Of a stretch of DNA of 64,000 nucleotides, positions 33,265-42,243 are shown one piece after another. Within the stretch, counting starts at the first letter, position 1. The number at the start of each line of letters is the position of its first letter. Origin of the DNA: an uncultured Pelagibacteraceae bacterium (GTDB lineage Bacteria > Pseudomonadota > Alphaproteobacteria > Pelagibacterales > Pelagibacteraceae); contig CABYLY010000001.1 of the NCBI GenBank assembly GCA_902519945.1, forward strand, positions 96,579-160,578. Direction: 5' to 3'. The notes under the pieces were generated by a model. The model made no database searches. It was not told the DNA's origin and saw only the letters and a list, made by a program, of their open reading frames with translations. The position numbers were made by a program, and so were the translations under genes.

Positions 33265-33879
33265 ATGCTCCCCCTAGATTTTATCTTATTTTTACAAATC
33301 ATCATTTTTCTATTTATAACACCAGGAACCCCAAGGGTAGTAATCGTATCTTATTCAATGAATTATGGTGTTCGAAATTGTGTATGGACAGCATTTGGTG
33401 ATATAACGGCAAATTTTTTTCAAGCAACTTTAGTTATCTTTGTTTTAGGAACTTTTCTTTCTGACAATCCTAATTTTTTAAATATCTTTAAATGGATTGG
33501 TGTACTTTATTTACTTTATTTGGCTTATGATGTGTATAAATCTTCACCAAAAGATGTAAATTCAAAAATTGTATCGTCAAAAAGTATTTTTTCTTTTTTT
33601 AAAGATGGTTTTTTAGTTGCAGGAACAAGTCCAAAGGCCTGGTTGTTCTTTCCATTAATATTTCCACAATTTATTGACTTTAATTCAAATTATATCATTC
33701 AATTTTTTATTTTAATTACAACCTATGTTGTCTTGGATTTTTTATCTTTAATTGGTTATGCAATGCTTGCACAAAAATTAATTATTTGGATAAAAGCAAA
33801 TCCAAAAACAATCAATACAATCTCAGCGAGTGTTTTGGTTGTTATTGCGATAATAATTATTGTTACACAACAATATTAA
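33265..33879 (+). CDS. LysE/RhtB-family exporter
   Basis: 204 residues, six membrane helices. The start MLPLDFILFLQIIIFLFITPGTPRVVIV matches the family, with the TPG motif of helix 1; SPKAWLFFPLIFPQF matches the NPK/SPK region before helix 4. Family members export amino acids or related small molecules (lysine, homoserine, threonine). There is no Shine-Dalgarno: the ATG follows almost directly the T-run of the terminator-like hairpin, which suggests conditional expression from the leader. Substrate unknown. Confidence 0.88.
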   Translation: MLPLDFILFLQIIIFLFITPGTPRVVIVSYSMNYGVRNCVWTAFGDITANFFQATLVIFVLGTFLSDNPNFLNIFKWIGVLYLLYLAYDVYKSSPKDVNSKIVSSKSIFSFFKDGFLVAGTSPKAWLFFPLIFPQFIDFNSNYIIQFFILITTYVVLDFLSLIGYAMLAQKLIIWIKANPKTINTISASVLVVIAIIIIVTQQY

Positions 33880-33968
33880 TGTTGCTGTAATGTTATATTG
33901 CCACTTGAAAAGTATTAAAAATCTTTATTAAATTAGCTTTTAATTAATTAATTAACAAGAGGAATAAA

Positions 33969-35207
33969 ATGAAAATAAATAAAATAATATTGAGTTTTAT
34001 TTCTGCAGTAGCAATTTTACTTTCAACTTCAGTTGTTTCATTTGCAAAAGTAGTTGGTGATAAAATTGTTTTAGGTGCTGCAATTTCATTAACAGGAAAA
34101 TATTCATCTAATGGCGTTCATACTCAAAACGGTTATAATATGGCTGTTGACAGAATTAATAGCATGGGTGGTGTTAAAGTTGGTGGAAAAACTTATAAGT
34201 TTGAAATCATTTATTACGATGATGAGTCAAACCCAAAAAGAGCAGCTCAATTAGCAGAAAGATTAATCTCACAAGACGGCGTTGAATTTATGCTTGGACC
34301 ATACAGTTCAGGTTTAACTAAAGCTATTGCACCTGTAACAGAAAAATATGGTGTACCAATGGTTGAAGCAAATGGTGCTTCTAGATCTTTGTTTACTAAA
34401 GGTTACAAATATCTATTTGCAGTTTTAGCTCCAGCTAATTTATATCTTGATGTTGCTATTGATCTAGCAGTAGAAAAGAATAATGGAAAACCAGTAACGG
34501 TTGCTATGGCATTTGAACAAGATGCATTTTCTCAAGATGTAAGATTGGGAGTTTTAGATGCAATTAAAAGAACAGGCTCTAAAAAAGTAATAGATGATAA
34601 ATTACCAAAAGAGTTAAATGATATGGCTGCTACATTGGTTAAAGTTAAGCAAATGAAGCCAGATGTTCTTGTTGTATCAGGTCACACTAAAGGTGCATTG
34701 ACTGCAATTAGACAAATTGCTGAAATGAAAGTAGATGTACCAATGCTAGCAATGACACATTGTGATGCTGCGAAATTATCAAAACAACATGGTAAAAATT
34801 CACAGTATGCTTTATGTGCATCTCAATGGCATAAGACTTTAACTTATAAAGATAACTTCTTTAAAGATGGTATGAAATATGCGGCAGACTTTGAAAAAGA
34901 GTTTGGATATGATCCGCCGTACCAATCAGCAGAGTCCTCAGCGGCATTGTTAGTATTTAAGGATGCATTTGAAAGAGCAAATTCTTTTGATCAAAAGAAA
35001 GTAAGAGATGCTCTTGCAGCTACTAACATGCAAACATTCTATGGAAATATTAAGTTCGCAGAAGGTGGTCAGAACGTTGACAAACCAATGGTTCTTTTCC
35101 AAGTAATGTGTGATGGCTCAGGAAAATGTGAAAACAAAGTTGTAGCTCCAACAAAATGGGCTTCAGCTAAATTGATTCACCCAATTCCTAAGTGGTCTGA
35201 AAGATAA
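33969..35207 (+). CDS. Periplasmic binding protein of a branched-chain-amino-acid-type (HAAT) ABC transporter
   Basis: 412 residues. A signal peptide (ending VSFAK) precedes a Peripla_BP_6 domain: IVLGAAISLTGKYSSNGVHT, MAVDRINSMGGVKVGG, YYDDESNPKRAAQLAERLIS, MLGPYSSGLTKAIAPVTEKY. A strong Shine-Dalgarno (AAGAGGAA) precedes the ATG. It heads the operon with two permeases and two ATPases, separated from them by a strong terminator at 35221-35254 that should make the binding protein more abundant. The real ligand may be an amino acid, amide or other small compound; the family is broad. Confidence 0.93.
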   Translation: MKINKIILSFISAVAILLSTSVVSFAKVVGDKIVLGAAISLTGKYSSNGVHTQNGYNMAVDRINSMGGVKVGGKTYKFEIIYYDDESNPKRAAQLAERLISQDGVEFMLGPYSSGLTKAIAPVTEKYGVPMVEANGASRSLFTKGYKYLFAVLAPANLYLDVAIDLAVEKNNGKPVTVAMAFEQDAFSQDVRLGVLDAIKRTGSKKVIDDKLPKELNDMAATLVKVKQMKPDVLVVSGHTKGALTAIRQIAEMKVDVPMLAMTHCDAAKLSKQHGKNSQYALCASQWHKTLTYKDNFFKDGMKYAADFEKEFGYDPPYQSAESSAALLVFKDAFERANSFDQKKVRDALAATNMQTFYGNIKFAEGGQNVDKPMVLFQVMCDGSGKCENKVVAPTKWASAKLIHPIPKWSER

Positions 35208-35220
35208 ATATTAATCTCTA

Positions 35221-35254
35221 AATACCCCCTAAACTCTAGGGGGTATTTTTTTTT
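35221..35254 (+). terminator. Intrinsic terminator/attenuator behind the HAAT binding protein
   Basis: AATACCCCCTA (35221-35231) and TAGGGGGTATT (35237-35247) form an 11-bp GC-rich stem with a 5-nt loop; the T-run extends to 35254. The permease starts 11 nt further. Partial read-through would set a high binding protein to permease ratio. Confidence 0.93.
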
Positions 35255-35265
35255 AAGGGTTGGTT

Positions 35266-36159
35266 ATGGATTTCATGGTTTTTCAATATCCTATGATTAC
35301 TGTTCAAGCTTGCTTGGATGGATTGCTTCTAGGTATCTTGTTTGCATTGATCGCATATGGGATGGCTTTGCAATGGGGAGTTATGAATATCATAAATATA
35401 GCCCAAGGTGATTTAGTGATACTTGGAGGTTACATTGCTTATTTCATGTATCTTTATGGAATTCATCCTGCCTGGGGCGTAATTGTTTCTCCAATCATAA
35501 TGTATTTTATTGGTGTTGGAATTTATAAATTAGTAATCAATAAAGTAGTTGATAGAGATTTATTTATCTCAATTCTTGCTACATTTGGAATAAGTATTTT
35601 GTTTATGCAACTAATGAATTTTGCATTTGGTGCAGATGTAGTTTTGGCAAATTCTGGATATGGCACAACAATGTTATTTGATAATAATGTTACTTTACCG
35701 AATTCAAAAATATTTTCTGCATTTGTAAGTATAATTTTTGCAATTTGTTTAGTGATTTACATGAAAAAATCTAAACTTGGTCGTGCAATTAGAGCAACAG
35801 CTCAAAATGCTAGAGCTGCAAAGATTTTAGGAGTAGATACAGAAAAAGTTTATGCAGCAACATTCGGAATAAATGCAGCTCTTTGTGGAGTAGCTGGTGC
35901 ATTAATTTCAATAACTTTTACAATACATCCTTACATGGGACTACCATATACAATTCGATCTTTTATGATTGTAATTGTTGCAGGCTTAGGAAACTTACCT
36001 GGTGTTGCAATGTCAGGTATGGGTTTAGGTGTATTTGAGGAGTTTGCTGATTATATATTAGGTACAGAATTCAGAATAGGCTCAGTATTCCTTTTATTAG
36101 TTTTAATTCTTGTTTATAGAAGATTTAAACTTTCTAGGAAAAGAGAGTATTTAAAATAA
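35266..36159 (+). CDS. HAAT ABC transporter permease, LivH type (first system)
   Basis: About 298 residues; ATG at 35266, with an in-frame TTG at 35260. Eight or so membrane helices. The family pattern is clear: LDGLLLGILFALIAYGMALQWGVMNIINIAQGDL near the N-terminus, GRAIRATAQNARAAKILGVD as the cytoplasmic EAA-like loop for ATPase contact, and VIVAGLGNLPGVAMSGMGLG near the end. It is overlapped by 1 nt with the LivM-type gene. Together with LivM it forms the inner-membrane channel. Confidence 0.93.
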   Translation: MDFMVFQYPMITVQACLDGLLLGILFALIAYGMALQWGVMNIINIAQGDLVILGGYIAYFMYLYGIHPAWGVIVSPIIMYFIGVGIYKLVINKVVDRDLFISILATFGISILFMQLMNFAFGADVVLANSGYGTTMLFDNNVTLPNSKIFSAFVSIIFAICLVIYMKKSKLGRAIRATAQNARAAKILGVDTEKVYAATFGINAALCGVAGALISITFTIHPYMGLPYTIRSFMIVIVAGLGNLPGVAMSGMGLGVFEEFADYILGTEFRIGSVFLLLVLILVYRRFKLSRKREYLK

Positions 36160-37208
36160 TGAGTAAAAACGCGATATTATATGCAGTAATTTTAATATTT
36201 GGCTTATCTTCGCCGTTTATTTTTCCTGCATTTAAAGTTCAGTTATCAATTCTTTGTGTTTTAATTATTTTAGCAACCACTTGGAATATTCAAGGTGGAG
36301 AGATGGGATACAACACATTTGGAAATATTTTATTTTACGGTCTTGGAATGTATTTATGTGCATCTGTTCAAGTAGGAATGTTTTTTCCTTTAGCAGAATG
36401 GACTGAAAGTGGAGGAGAAAAAACTTTTGTGCATACTCCATCTCAATTTTTTCAAGGAATGGCAGTTGGACTTTTGGTAGCTGCAATAATTCCAACTATT
36501 GTTGCTGGTTTAATTGGTTACTCAATTTTAGGATTAAGAGGACATTATTTTGCAATATGTACTTTAGGTCTAGGGGTTGCAGCAGGTGAAATTTCTGGAG
36601 GTATAGAAATTATTGGAGCGGGACAAGGGTTCACAACACCACCTTTTCCAAATGTAGGTGGTTTAGAGGCAAGGGGAGAGTTCTTTTATTTTTTGAGTTT
36701 TGGAGCACTTGTACTTACTTTTATTGCTGTAAGGGCAATTTATTCAACTAGATTTAAATTAATTCTTAATGCGATTAGAGACAACGAAGATAAAGCAGAA
36801 GCTATGGGAATTGAGACAATGAAATATAAAATTATTGGCTGGATGGTTTCAGCTTTCTTTTGCGGTTTAGCTGGAGGTATCATGGGTGGATTAGTAGGAT
36901 ACATTGACTCTACTGATGTTGCATTTGATGGAAGAGAGATGGGAGTATTTATGGTTTTAATGGCAATTTTAGGTGGTAAAGGAACTTTATGGGGTCCTAT
37001 AATTGGAGCTACTGTGTTTCATATTTTTAAAGAGGGTTTTTGGACATTCTTTTTAGGTTGGCAGTATGTTGCTCTTGGAGTGTTAATTGTTGTAATTGTC
37101 ATCTATTTTCCAGAGGGAATTATGGGATGGTTGAGAGAAAAATACCCTGAACGATTTGGCGAAGTTGTAGATGAGGCAGATCGAAAAGCTCAGGTAGAAC
37201 TGAAATGA
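36159..37208 (+). CDS. HAAT ABC transporter permease, LivM type (first system)
   Basis: 349 residues with about ten helices. Family hallmarks: LATTWNIQGGEMGYNTFG, LRGHYFAICTLGLGVAAGEI, LILNAIRDNEDKAEAMGIETMKYKI (ATPase-contact loop), MAILGGKGTLWGPIIGA and the C-terminal YFPEGIMGWLREKY. ATG overlaps the LivH stop (TAATG), and its own end overlaps livG by 4 nt (ATGA), so all four membrane and ATPase genes are translationally coupled. Confidence 0.93.
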   Translation: MSKNAILYAVILIFGLSSPFIFPAFKVQLSILCVLIILATTWNIQGGEMGYNTFGNILFYGLGMYLCASVQVGMFFPLAEWTESGGEKTFVHTPSQFFQGMAVGLLVAAIIPTIVAGLIGYSILGLRGHYFAICTLGLGVAAGEISGGIEIIGAGQGFTTPPFPNVGGLEARGEFFYFLSFGALVLTFIAVRAIYSTRFKLILNAIRDNEDKAEAMGIETMKYKIIGWMVSAFFCGLAGGIMGGLVGYIDSTDVAFDGREMGVFMVLMAILGGKGTLWGPIIGATVFHIFKEGFWTFFLGWQYVALGVLIVVIVIYFPEGIMGWLREKYPERFGEVVDEADRKAQVELK

Positions 37209-37945
37209 GTATTTTAGAAGTAAATAATGTGAGTAAATCTTTTGGCGGTGTTAAGGCTAATGTTGACATTTCAATGTCAGTAGAAAAGGGAAAAATATTT
37301 GGACTAATTGGCCCAAATGGTTCAGGAAAAACAACTTTATTCAACTCAATTGTTGGTACTTATCCAATAGACCAGGGGTCAATTAAATTTAATGGTAAAG
37401 AAGTATCTGAATTACCTGTTCCTGTAATTGCTAAACTTGGCTTACTAAGAACTTTTCAACAAACAAGAATTTATGGAAAATTAAATTGTGTAGATAATAT
37501 GTTAATCAGTCACAAAGGCAGTGATGAAAATATATTAAAAATATTCTCAAAAATTCCTCAAGATTTAACTGATAAAGCAGAAAACCTTTTGAATTTTGTA
37601 GGACTTTATCAAAAAAGAAAATTAAGGGCTGGTGATTTATCTTTTGGTCAGCAAAAATTACTTGAGTTGGCAATGGCCTTAATGAATGAACCGGAAATGC
37701 TTTTATTAGATGAACCAACTGCAGGTATTAACCCAACTCTAATCAATGGAATAATAGACAGGTTAATAAAAGTAAACCAAGATTTTGGGATAACTCTTTT
37801 AGTTATCGAACATAATATGAGAGTTATTATGCAATTAGCAGAAAGTATATATTGTTTAGCTCATGGCAAAATGCTTGCCAATGGAACACCAGATGAAATT
37901 AAAAATGACAAAAGAGTAATCGATGCATACCTGGGAGCACAATAA
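37205..37945 (+). CDS. HAAT ABC transporter ATPase, LivG type (first system)
   Basis: 246 residues. Walker A GPNGSGKTTLF, Q-loop LRTFQQTRIYGKL, signature DLSFGQQKLLELA (an LSFGQ variant of LSGGQ), Walker B MLLLDEPTAGINP and the switch VIEHNM. The C-terminal ending KRVIDAYLGAQ is the LivG form. It energises import with the LivF partner encoded next. Confidence 0.94.
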   Translation: MSILEVNNVSKSFGGVKANVDISMSVEKGKIFGLIGPNGSGKTTLFNSIVGTYPIDQGSIKFNGKEVSELPVPVIAKLGLLRTFQQTRIYGKLNCVDNMLISHKGSDENILKIFSKIPQDLTDKAENLLNFVGLYQKRKLRAGDLSFGQQKLLELAMALMNEPEMLLLDEPTAGINPTLINGIIDRLIKVNQDFGITLLVIEHNMRVIMQLAESIYCLAHGKMLANGTPDEIKNDKRVIDAYLGAQ

Positions 37946-38730
37946 TGTCTAATCAATACGAAGTATTAGGTAAAGCTCCTCAAGCAGATGATTTAAAAAA
38001 ACTTTCACCTAATGATATTCATCTTACAATTAAAAATATGAATGCTGGCTATGGGAAAATGGAAATTTTACATAATTTTGATCTTTATGTTAGCAAGGCT
38101 CAATCACTTTGTTTAATAGGTCCAAATGGTGCAGGTAAATCAACTATTCTTCATTCAATTTATGGATTTACAAATATATTTTCCGGAAAAATAGAAATTG
38201 ATGGAAAAGAAATAACCAATTTATCACCAGCTGAAAAATTAAAATCAGTTGGTATTGCATATATTTTACAAGATAATTCTGTCTTCCCTGACATGACAGT
38301 CGAGGAAAATCTTTTAATGGGTGGATTTATTAAAGATAAAACAGAGGAGTCATTTCAAGAGGCTGAGAGAATTCTTGAGAAGTATGAAAGATTAAGAAAT
38401 AGAAGAAATCAACCTGCAAAAGTTTTGTCTGGTGGTGAAAGAAGATTATTAGAAATTTCAAGAGCACTTGTTATGAAACCATCAGTTTTATTAGTTGATG
38501 AACCTTCGATTGGATTAGAGCCAAGATATATTGAAATGGTATTTGAAATTTTAAGAGACCTTCAACAAAATGAAAAAAAAACAATTATCCTTGTTGAGCA
38601 AAATGCAAAGAAAGGTTTAGAGTTTGCTGACATCGGTTATGTTTTAGTATCAGGACAAACTGCAATAGCAGGTAAAGGAGATGAACTCTTAAATAATCCT
38701 GATGTTGGACGCCTATTCCTGGGCGGTTAA
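37945..38730 (+). CDS. HAAT ABC transporter ATPase, LivF type (first system)
   Basis: 261 residues. Walker A GPNGAGKSTIL, Q-loop AYILQDNSVFPDMTVEENLLMG, signature VLSGGERRLLEIS, Walker B VLLVDEPSIGLEP, switch LVEQNAKKG. An extra 28 or so residues precede the usual N-terminus (MSNQYEVLGKAPQADDLKKL). It overlaps livG by 1 nt and azlC by 1 nt, extending the operon into the AzlCD exporter genes. Confidence 0.94.
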   Translation: MSNQYEVLGKAPQADDLKKLSPNDIHLTIKNMNAGYGKMEILHNFDLYVSKAQSLCLIGPNGAGKSTILHSIYGFTNIFSGKIEIDGKEITNLSPAEKLKSVGIAYILQDNSVFPDMTVEENLLMGGFIKDKTEESFQEAERILEKYERLRNRRNQPAKVLSGGERRLLEISRALVMKPSVLLVDEPSIGLEPRYIEMVFEILRDLQQNEKKTIILVEQNAKKGLEFADIGYVLVSGQTAIAGKGDELLNNPDVGRLFLGG

Positions 38731-39434
38731 TGATTGATTCAAAATATTTTTTGAAAGGTTTCGCATCTATTAAAGGTGTTGGAAGTCCAGCTATAGCCTT
38801 GGGTGCTAGCTTTATAGCAATTGGGGCTCTTTTAAAAAATATTGGTTTTACAATTCAAGAAAGTCTTTTTTCAACTTTTTTGACTTACGCATTACCTGGT
38901 TCATTAGTGATGGCAGAGTCACTTATAATTGGATCATCATTAATAAATATCTTCATTGCTGTTTGGTTAGTAAATGCAAGATTGTATCCAATGACAGTTT
39001 CCTTAATGCCATTATTGATGCACCAAACACAACCTAAATGGAAATATTATTTATCATGTCACTTCATTGCCGTCTCATCGTGGCTAATAATGAAAGATAA
39101 TTATGAACAAATAAAAAAAGAATCAAGGATAGATTTTTGGATTGGTATTGGTACAGCAACCTGGTCGGTAGCAATTTTTTCCACATTTATTGGCTATATT
39201 GCATCAGACTTTTTAAATAGAGATATGTTAATTGGGTTAGCAATAATTAATCCAATTTATTTTACTTGTATGATGGTGGGGGCGATGAAAACTATTAAAA
39301 TTAGTTTATCAATCATCCTTGGTGCAATTTTAGGTCCAGCTTTTTATTTTATCTCTCCAGAGTGGTGTATTTTATTTGGTGGTTTTATGGCTGGAACAAT
39401 TGCATTTTTTATTGGAGAAGTAAATGACAGGTAA
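38730..39434 (+). CDS. azlC: AzlC-family branched-chain amino acid exporter, large subunit
   Basis: 234 residues. AzlC pattern: IGFTIQESLFSTFLTYALPGSLVMAESLI, VWLVNARLYPMTVSLMPLL, IGYIASDFLNRDMLIGLAII. Six or so membrane helices. AzlC and AzlD form an exporter of branched-chain amino acids or analogues in Bacillus. It is coupled to livF (TAATG) and overlaps azlD by 11 nt. An exporter placed inside an importer operon suggests relief of accumulation or exchange. Confidence 0.9.
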   Translation: MIDSKYFLKGFASIKGVGSPAIALGASFIAIGALLKNIGFTIQESLFSTFLTYALPGSLVMAESLIIGSSLINIFIAVWLVNARLYPMTVSLMPLLMHQTQPKWKYYLSCHFIAVSSWLIMKDNYEQIKKESRIDFWIGIGTATWSVAIFSTFIGYIASDFLNRDMLIGLAIINPIYFTCMMVGAMKTIKISLSIILGAILGPAFYFISPEWCILFGGFMAGTIAFFIGEVNDR

Positions 39435-39747
39435 TATTTTTTTAGTAATCTTAATAACTTCATTAGCGACATTTTTGTCTAGATTTTTAGGTGTTGTTAG
39501 TTCAGAAAATATTAAAGAAACTTCCAAAATATTTAGATGGTTTAATTGCTTGGCATACTCGACGTTGGCAGCATTAATAGCCAGAATTGTAATTTTTCCA
39601 TCAGGATTATTATCTGAGATAGATTACTTAATAAGACTAATTGTAATAATTTTATCAATTGGGCTTTTTTTTATCACTAAAAAAAATTTAGTTTACCCAA
39701 CAATTTTCTCTGCTATCATACTTACACTTTTTAGCAGTTATTTATGA
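39424..39747 (+). CDS. azlD: AzlD-family exporter, small subunit
   Basis: 107 residues, four hydrophobic segments. The AzlD pattern is visible in FLVILITSLATFLSRFLGV and RWFNCLAYSTLAALIARIVIFPSG. It overlaps azlC by 11 nt and the next gene by 4 nt (ATGA). It is the usual obligate partner of AzlC. Confidence 0.88.
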   Translation: MTGNIFLVILITSLATFLSRFLGVVSSENIKETSKIFRWFNCLAYSTLAALIARIVIFPSGLLSEIDYLIRLIVIILSIGLFFITKKNLVYPTIFSAIILTLFSSYL

Positions 39748-40658
39748 TTGAAAAAATAGACGGATTTGAAATATATGAAAATAAGCAATCTCCAAGGATA
39801 ATTAACATAGATATAGGAGATGAAATTTTAAATAAACTTATTTTTCCTTTTAATAAGTTTGATATTACTGCATTAGAATATAAACCGTTTACTAGATTTA
39901 CTATCGCAAAAAGTTTAGACGATTTAAGTAATAATAAATTATCTAAATTAATTAATAAAATTATTAGAGATCGAAATACAGGTTGTTTTATTATTAAACC
40001 TAAAAATTTAATATCTAAAATTGATGATAGTTTTTTAGTAAAGCTTTCAACAGCTGTTGCGCATCTTATTGGGAAACCTAATCATGATGCAATGGCTGGT
40101 AAATACTATGCTAGATTTTATGTTAAGCATGAAGACAAAAGTGACTCCTATTTAAGAAAAGCTTATAAAAATATGGATCTACATACAGATGGAACCTATG
40201 TAAAAGAAAAAACTGACTGGTTGTTAATGTCAAAAATAGAGGAAAAAAATGTTGAGGGTGGGGAAACTGCCATGCTTCATCTCGATGATTGGGAGCATTG
40301 TGATGAATTATTTAATGATCCTGTCGGAAAAGAAGATTTTCTTTGGGGTTCTCCAAAAAGTAAAAATATTGATTATAAAGTTGAACATCCAGTATTTTCA
40401 TCTGATAAAGATGGAAGAGCACAAATTTCATATATTGATCAATTTCCAGAACCTAAAAATATGAAACAAGGTACTTTTTTACAAAAATTATCTGATAGTT
40501 TAGAGGAAAGTAATAAGAAGATTATAACCAAACTTCCGGTGGGATCATCTGTAGTAGCAAATAATTATTTTTGGCTTCATGGCAGAAAAGCCTTTAAAGA
40601 ACATAAAGATTTGAGTAGAGAGTTGTTGCGAATTAGAGGTTCTTTTTTTATTAATTAA
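39744..40658 (+). CDS. glaH: CsiD/GlaH-type glutarate 2-hydroxylase (Fe(II)/2-oxoglutarate dioxygenase)
   Basis: 304 residues, close to E. coli CsiD (325). The iron site is complete: H147 and D149 in DLHTDGTY, H279 in FWLHGR, with the 2-oxoglutarate Arg in SRELLRIRGSFF. CsiD-specific stretches: GGETAMLHLDDWEHCDELF, HPVFSSDKDGRAQISYIDQF and ANNYFWLHG. In E. coli the enzyme turns glutarate into L-2-hydroxyglutarate with 2-oxoglutarate and O2, the last but one step of the cadaverine route of lysine breakdown. No LhgO (which completes it) is in the window. It is translationally coupled to azlD, so the flanking transporters may handle lysine- or glutarate-related compounds. That link is inference, as is the exact substrate. 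Confidence 0.83.
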   Translation: MIEKIDGFEIYENKQSPRIINIDIGDEILNKLIFPFNKFDITALEYKPFTRFTIAKSLDDLSNNKLSKLINKIIRDRNTGCFIIKPKNLISKIDDSFLVKLSTAVAHLIGKPNHDAMAGKYYARFYVKHEDKSDSYLRKAYKNMDLHTDGTYVKEKTDWLLMSKIEEKNVEGGETAMLHLDDWEHCDELFNDPVGKEDFLWGSPKSKNIDYKVEHPVFSSDKDGRAQISYIDQFPEPKNMKQGTFLQKLSDSLEESNKKIITKLPVGSSVVANNYFWLHGRKAFKEHKDLSRELLRIRGSFFIN

Positions 40659-40684
40659 TATAAATTAATCACTATAAGATATTT

Positions 40685-41452
40685 ATGAAATTAGGTTTTA
40701 TAGGAACTGGAAAAATAACATCATCAGTTATATCTGGAATATGTTCTTCAAGAATTAATTATAAAAAGATATTTATTTCATCACGAAATAGTCTTATTGC
40801 AAAAGGACTAAAAAAAAAGTTTAAAAAGATATTTATTGAAAAGGACAATCAAAAAATTGTTGATAATTGTGATTGGATTTTTTTGGCAGTCACACCAATT
40901 GTTGGTCAGAAAATTATTAAAGATTTAAGATTTAGATCTAGTCAAACAATTATAAGTTTTATCTCAACTATAAATCTTTCAGAACTTCAAAAAATGATAA
41001 AAGTAAAAGCTGACTTAGTAAGAGCTATTCCACTTCCGCCAATTTCTCTTAAAAAAGGACCAGTGCCTATCTGCCCACCAAATAGAAAGGTTAAAAATTT
41101 TTTTAATAAAATTGGATCTACTATTGAAATTAAAAATGAAAAATTATCAATTAATTTCTGGTCAACATCTGGGATGATGGCATCTTATTATGAAATATTA
41201 AATGTGATGAGTACTTGGTTGATAAAAAAAGGTATTAAAAGATCTGATGCACAGAAATATATTACAACTTTATTTTTGGCCTTATCTGAAGATGCAGTTG
41301 TAAATTCAAAAAAAGATTTAAGACATTTAGTCAAAGAGTCTCAAACTCCAAAAGGTTTAAACGAACAAGGATTAAAAGAAATGAGTAAGAGAGGGGCTTA
41401 TAAATCTGTAGTAAATGCATTAAATAGAATTTACAAAAGACTTAACAAATAA
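40685..41452 (+). CDS. Pyrroline-5-carboxylate reductase-like (ProC family) oxidoreductase
   Basis: 255 residues. N-terminal Rossmann motif KLGFIGTGKITSSVISGI, then DWIFLAVTP as in ProC, IISFISTINLSEL, and VRAIPLPPISLKKGPV at the position of the VRxMPNTP motif of ProC, which is degenerate (PLPPIS). The C-terminal dimerisation part with VKESQTPKGLNEQGL corresponds to VTSPGGTTxxGL of ProC. Because the signature is altered, the substrate may not be pyrroline-5-carboxylate but another cyclic or linear imine. It lies between the glutarate hydroxylase and the second transporter. Confidence 0.75.
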   Translation: MKLGFIGTGKITSSVISGICSSRINYKKIFISSRNSLIAKGLKKKFKKIFIEKDNQKIVDNCDWIFLAVTPIVGQKIIKDLRFRSSQTIISFISTINLSELQKMIKVKADLVRAIPLPPISLKKGPVPICPPNRKVKNFFNKIGSTIEIKNEKLSINFWSTSGMMASYYEILNVMSTWLIKKGIKRSDAQKYITTLFLALSEDAVVNSKKDLRHLVKESQTPKGLNEQGLKEMSKRGAYKSVVNALNRIYKRLNK

Positions 41453-41455
41453 TTG

Positions 41456-42241
41456 ATGTCAGAAAATATTTTAGAAATAAACAATCTATCAAAATATTTT
41501 GGTGGATTAGCAGCGGTATCAGATTGTTCACTCAAAGTTAAGAAAGGAACTATAACTGGAATAATTGGTCCTAATGGATCAGGAAAAACTACCTTATTTA
41601 ATTTGATTGCTGGAAATATAAAATGTTCAGCCGGCAGTGTTATGTTTAACAACGAAAATATAACTGATGTACCGGCGTATGAATTATTTTCAAAAGGTTT
41701 ACTTAGGACTTTTCAAATTGCACATGAATTCACAAATTTATCAGTTTTAGAAAATTTAATGATGGTTCCTGGTAATCAGTCAGGTGAGCAATTGATAAAT
41801 GCTATATTTAAACCTTCATTAATTATGAAAGAAGAAAATATTATTAAGCAAAAAGCCATTGAAGTTATAGAGTTTTTAAATTTAGGGCATTTAAGAAATG
41901 AGCTAGCTGGAAATTTATCTGGTGGTCAAAAAAAATTATTGGAGCTTGGTCGAACAATGATGGTAGATGCAAAGTTAGTTTTGCTAGATGAAGTGGGCGC
42001 AGGTGTAAATAGAACACTACTCAAAGATCTTGGTACAGCGATTGAAAAACTAAATAAAGAAAAGGGATATACATTTTGTATGATTGAACATGACATGGAT
42101 TTCATAGGAAGACTATGTGATCCTGTGATTGTAATGGCTGAAGGATCAGTATTATTTGAAGGTTCAGTGGATGATGCAAAAAAAGATGAAAAAGTAATTG
42201 AAAGCTATTTAGGCAGGGGATCAAAAATTAAGGATAATTGA
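41456..42241 (+). CDS. HAAT ABC transporter ATPase, LivG type (second system)
   Basis: 261 residues from the ATG at 41456 (TTG at 41453 in frame). Walker A GPNGSGKTTLF, Q-loop LRTFQIAHEFTNLSV, signature NLSGGQKKLLELG, and Walker B VLLDEVGAGVN, where the usual Pro-Thr of DEPT is Val-Gly. Switch His in MIEHDMDF. The start is only 3 nt after the ProC-like stop, so the second transporter is cotranscribed with the upstream metabolic genes. Confidence 0.92.
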   Translation: MSENILEINNLSKYFGGLAAVSDCSLKVKKGTITGIIGPNGSGKTTLFNLIAGNIKCSAGSVMFNNENITDVPAYELFSKGLLRTFQIAHEFTNLSVLENLMMVPGNQSGEQLINAIFKPSLIMKEENIIKQKAIEVIEFLNLGHLRNELAGNLSGGQKKLLELGRTMMVDAKLVLLDEVGAGVNRTLLKDLGTAIEKLNKEKGYTFCMIEHDMDFIGRLCDPVIVMAEGSVLFEGSVDDAKKDEKVIESYLGRGSKIKDN

Positions 42242-42243
42242 TA

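Noticed and set aside
40249-40464. Second small frame inside the CsiD-like gene
   Set aside because: Overlapping plus-strand frame with no domain or start signal; the CsiD frame carries all conserved residues.
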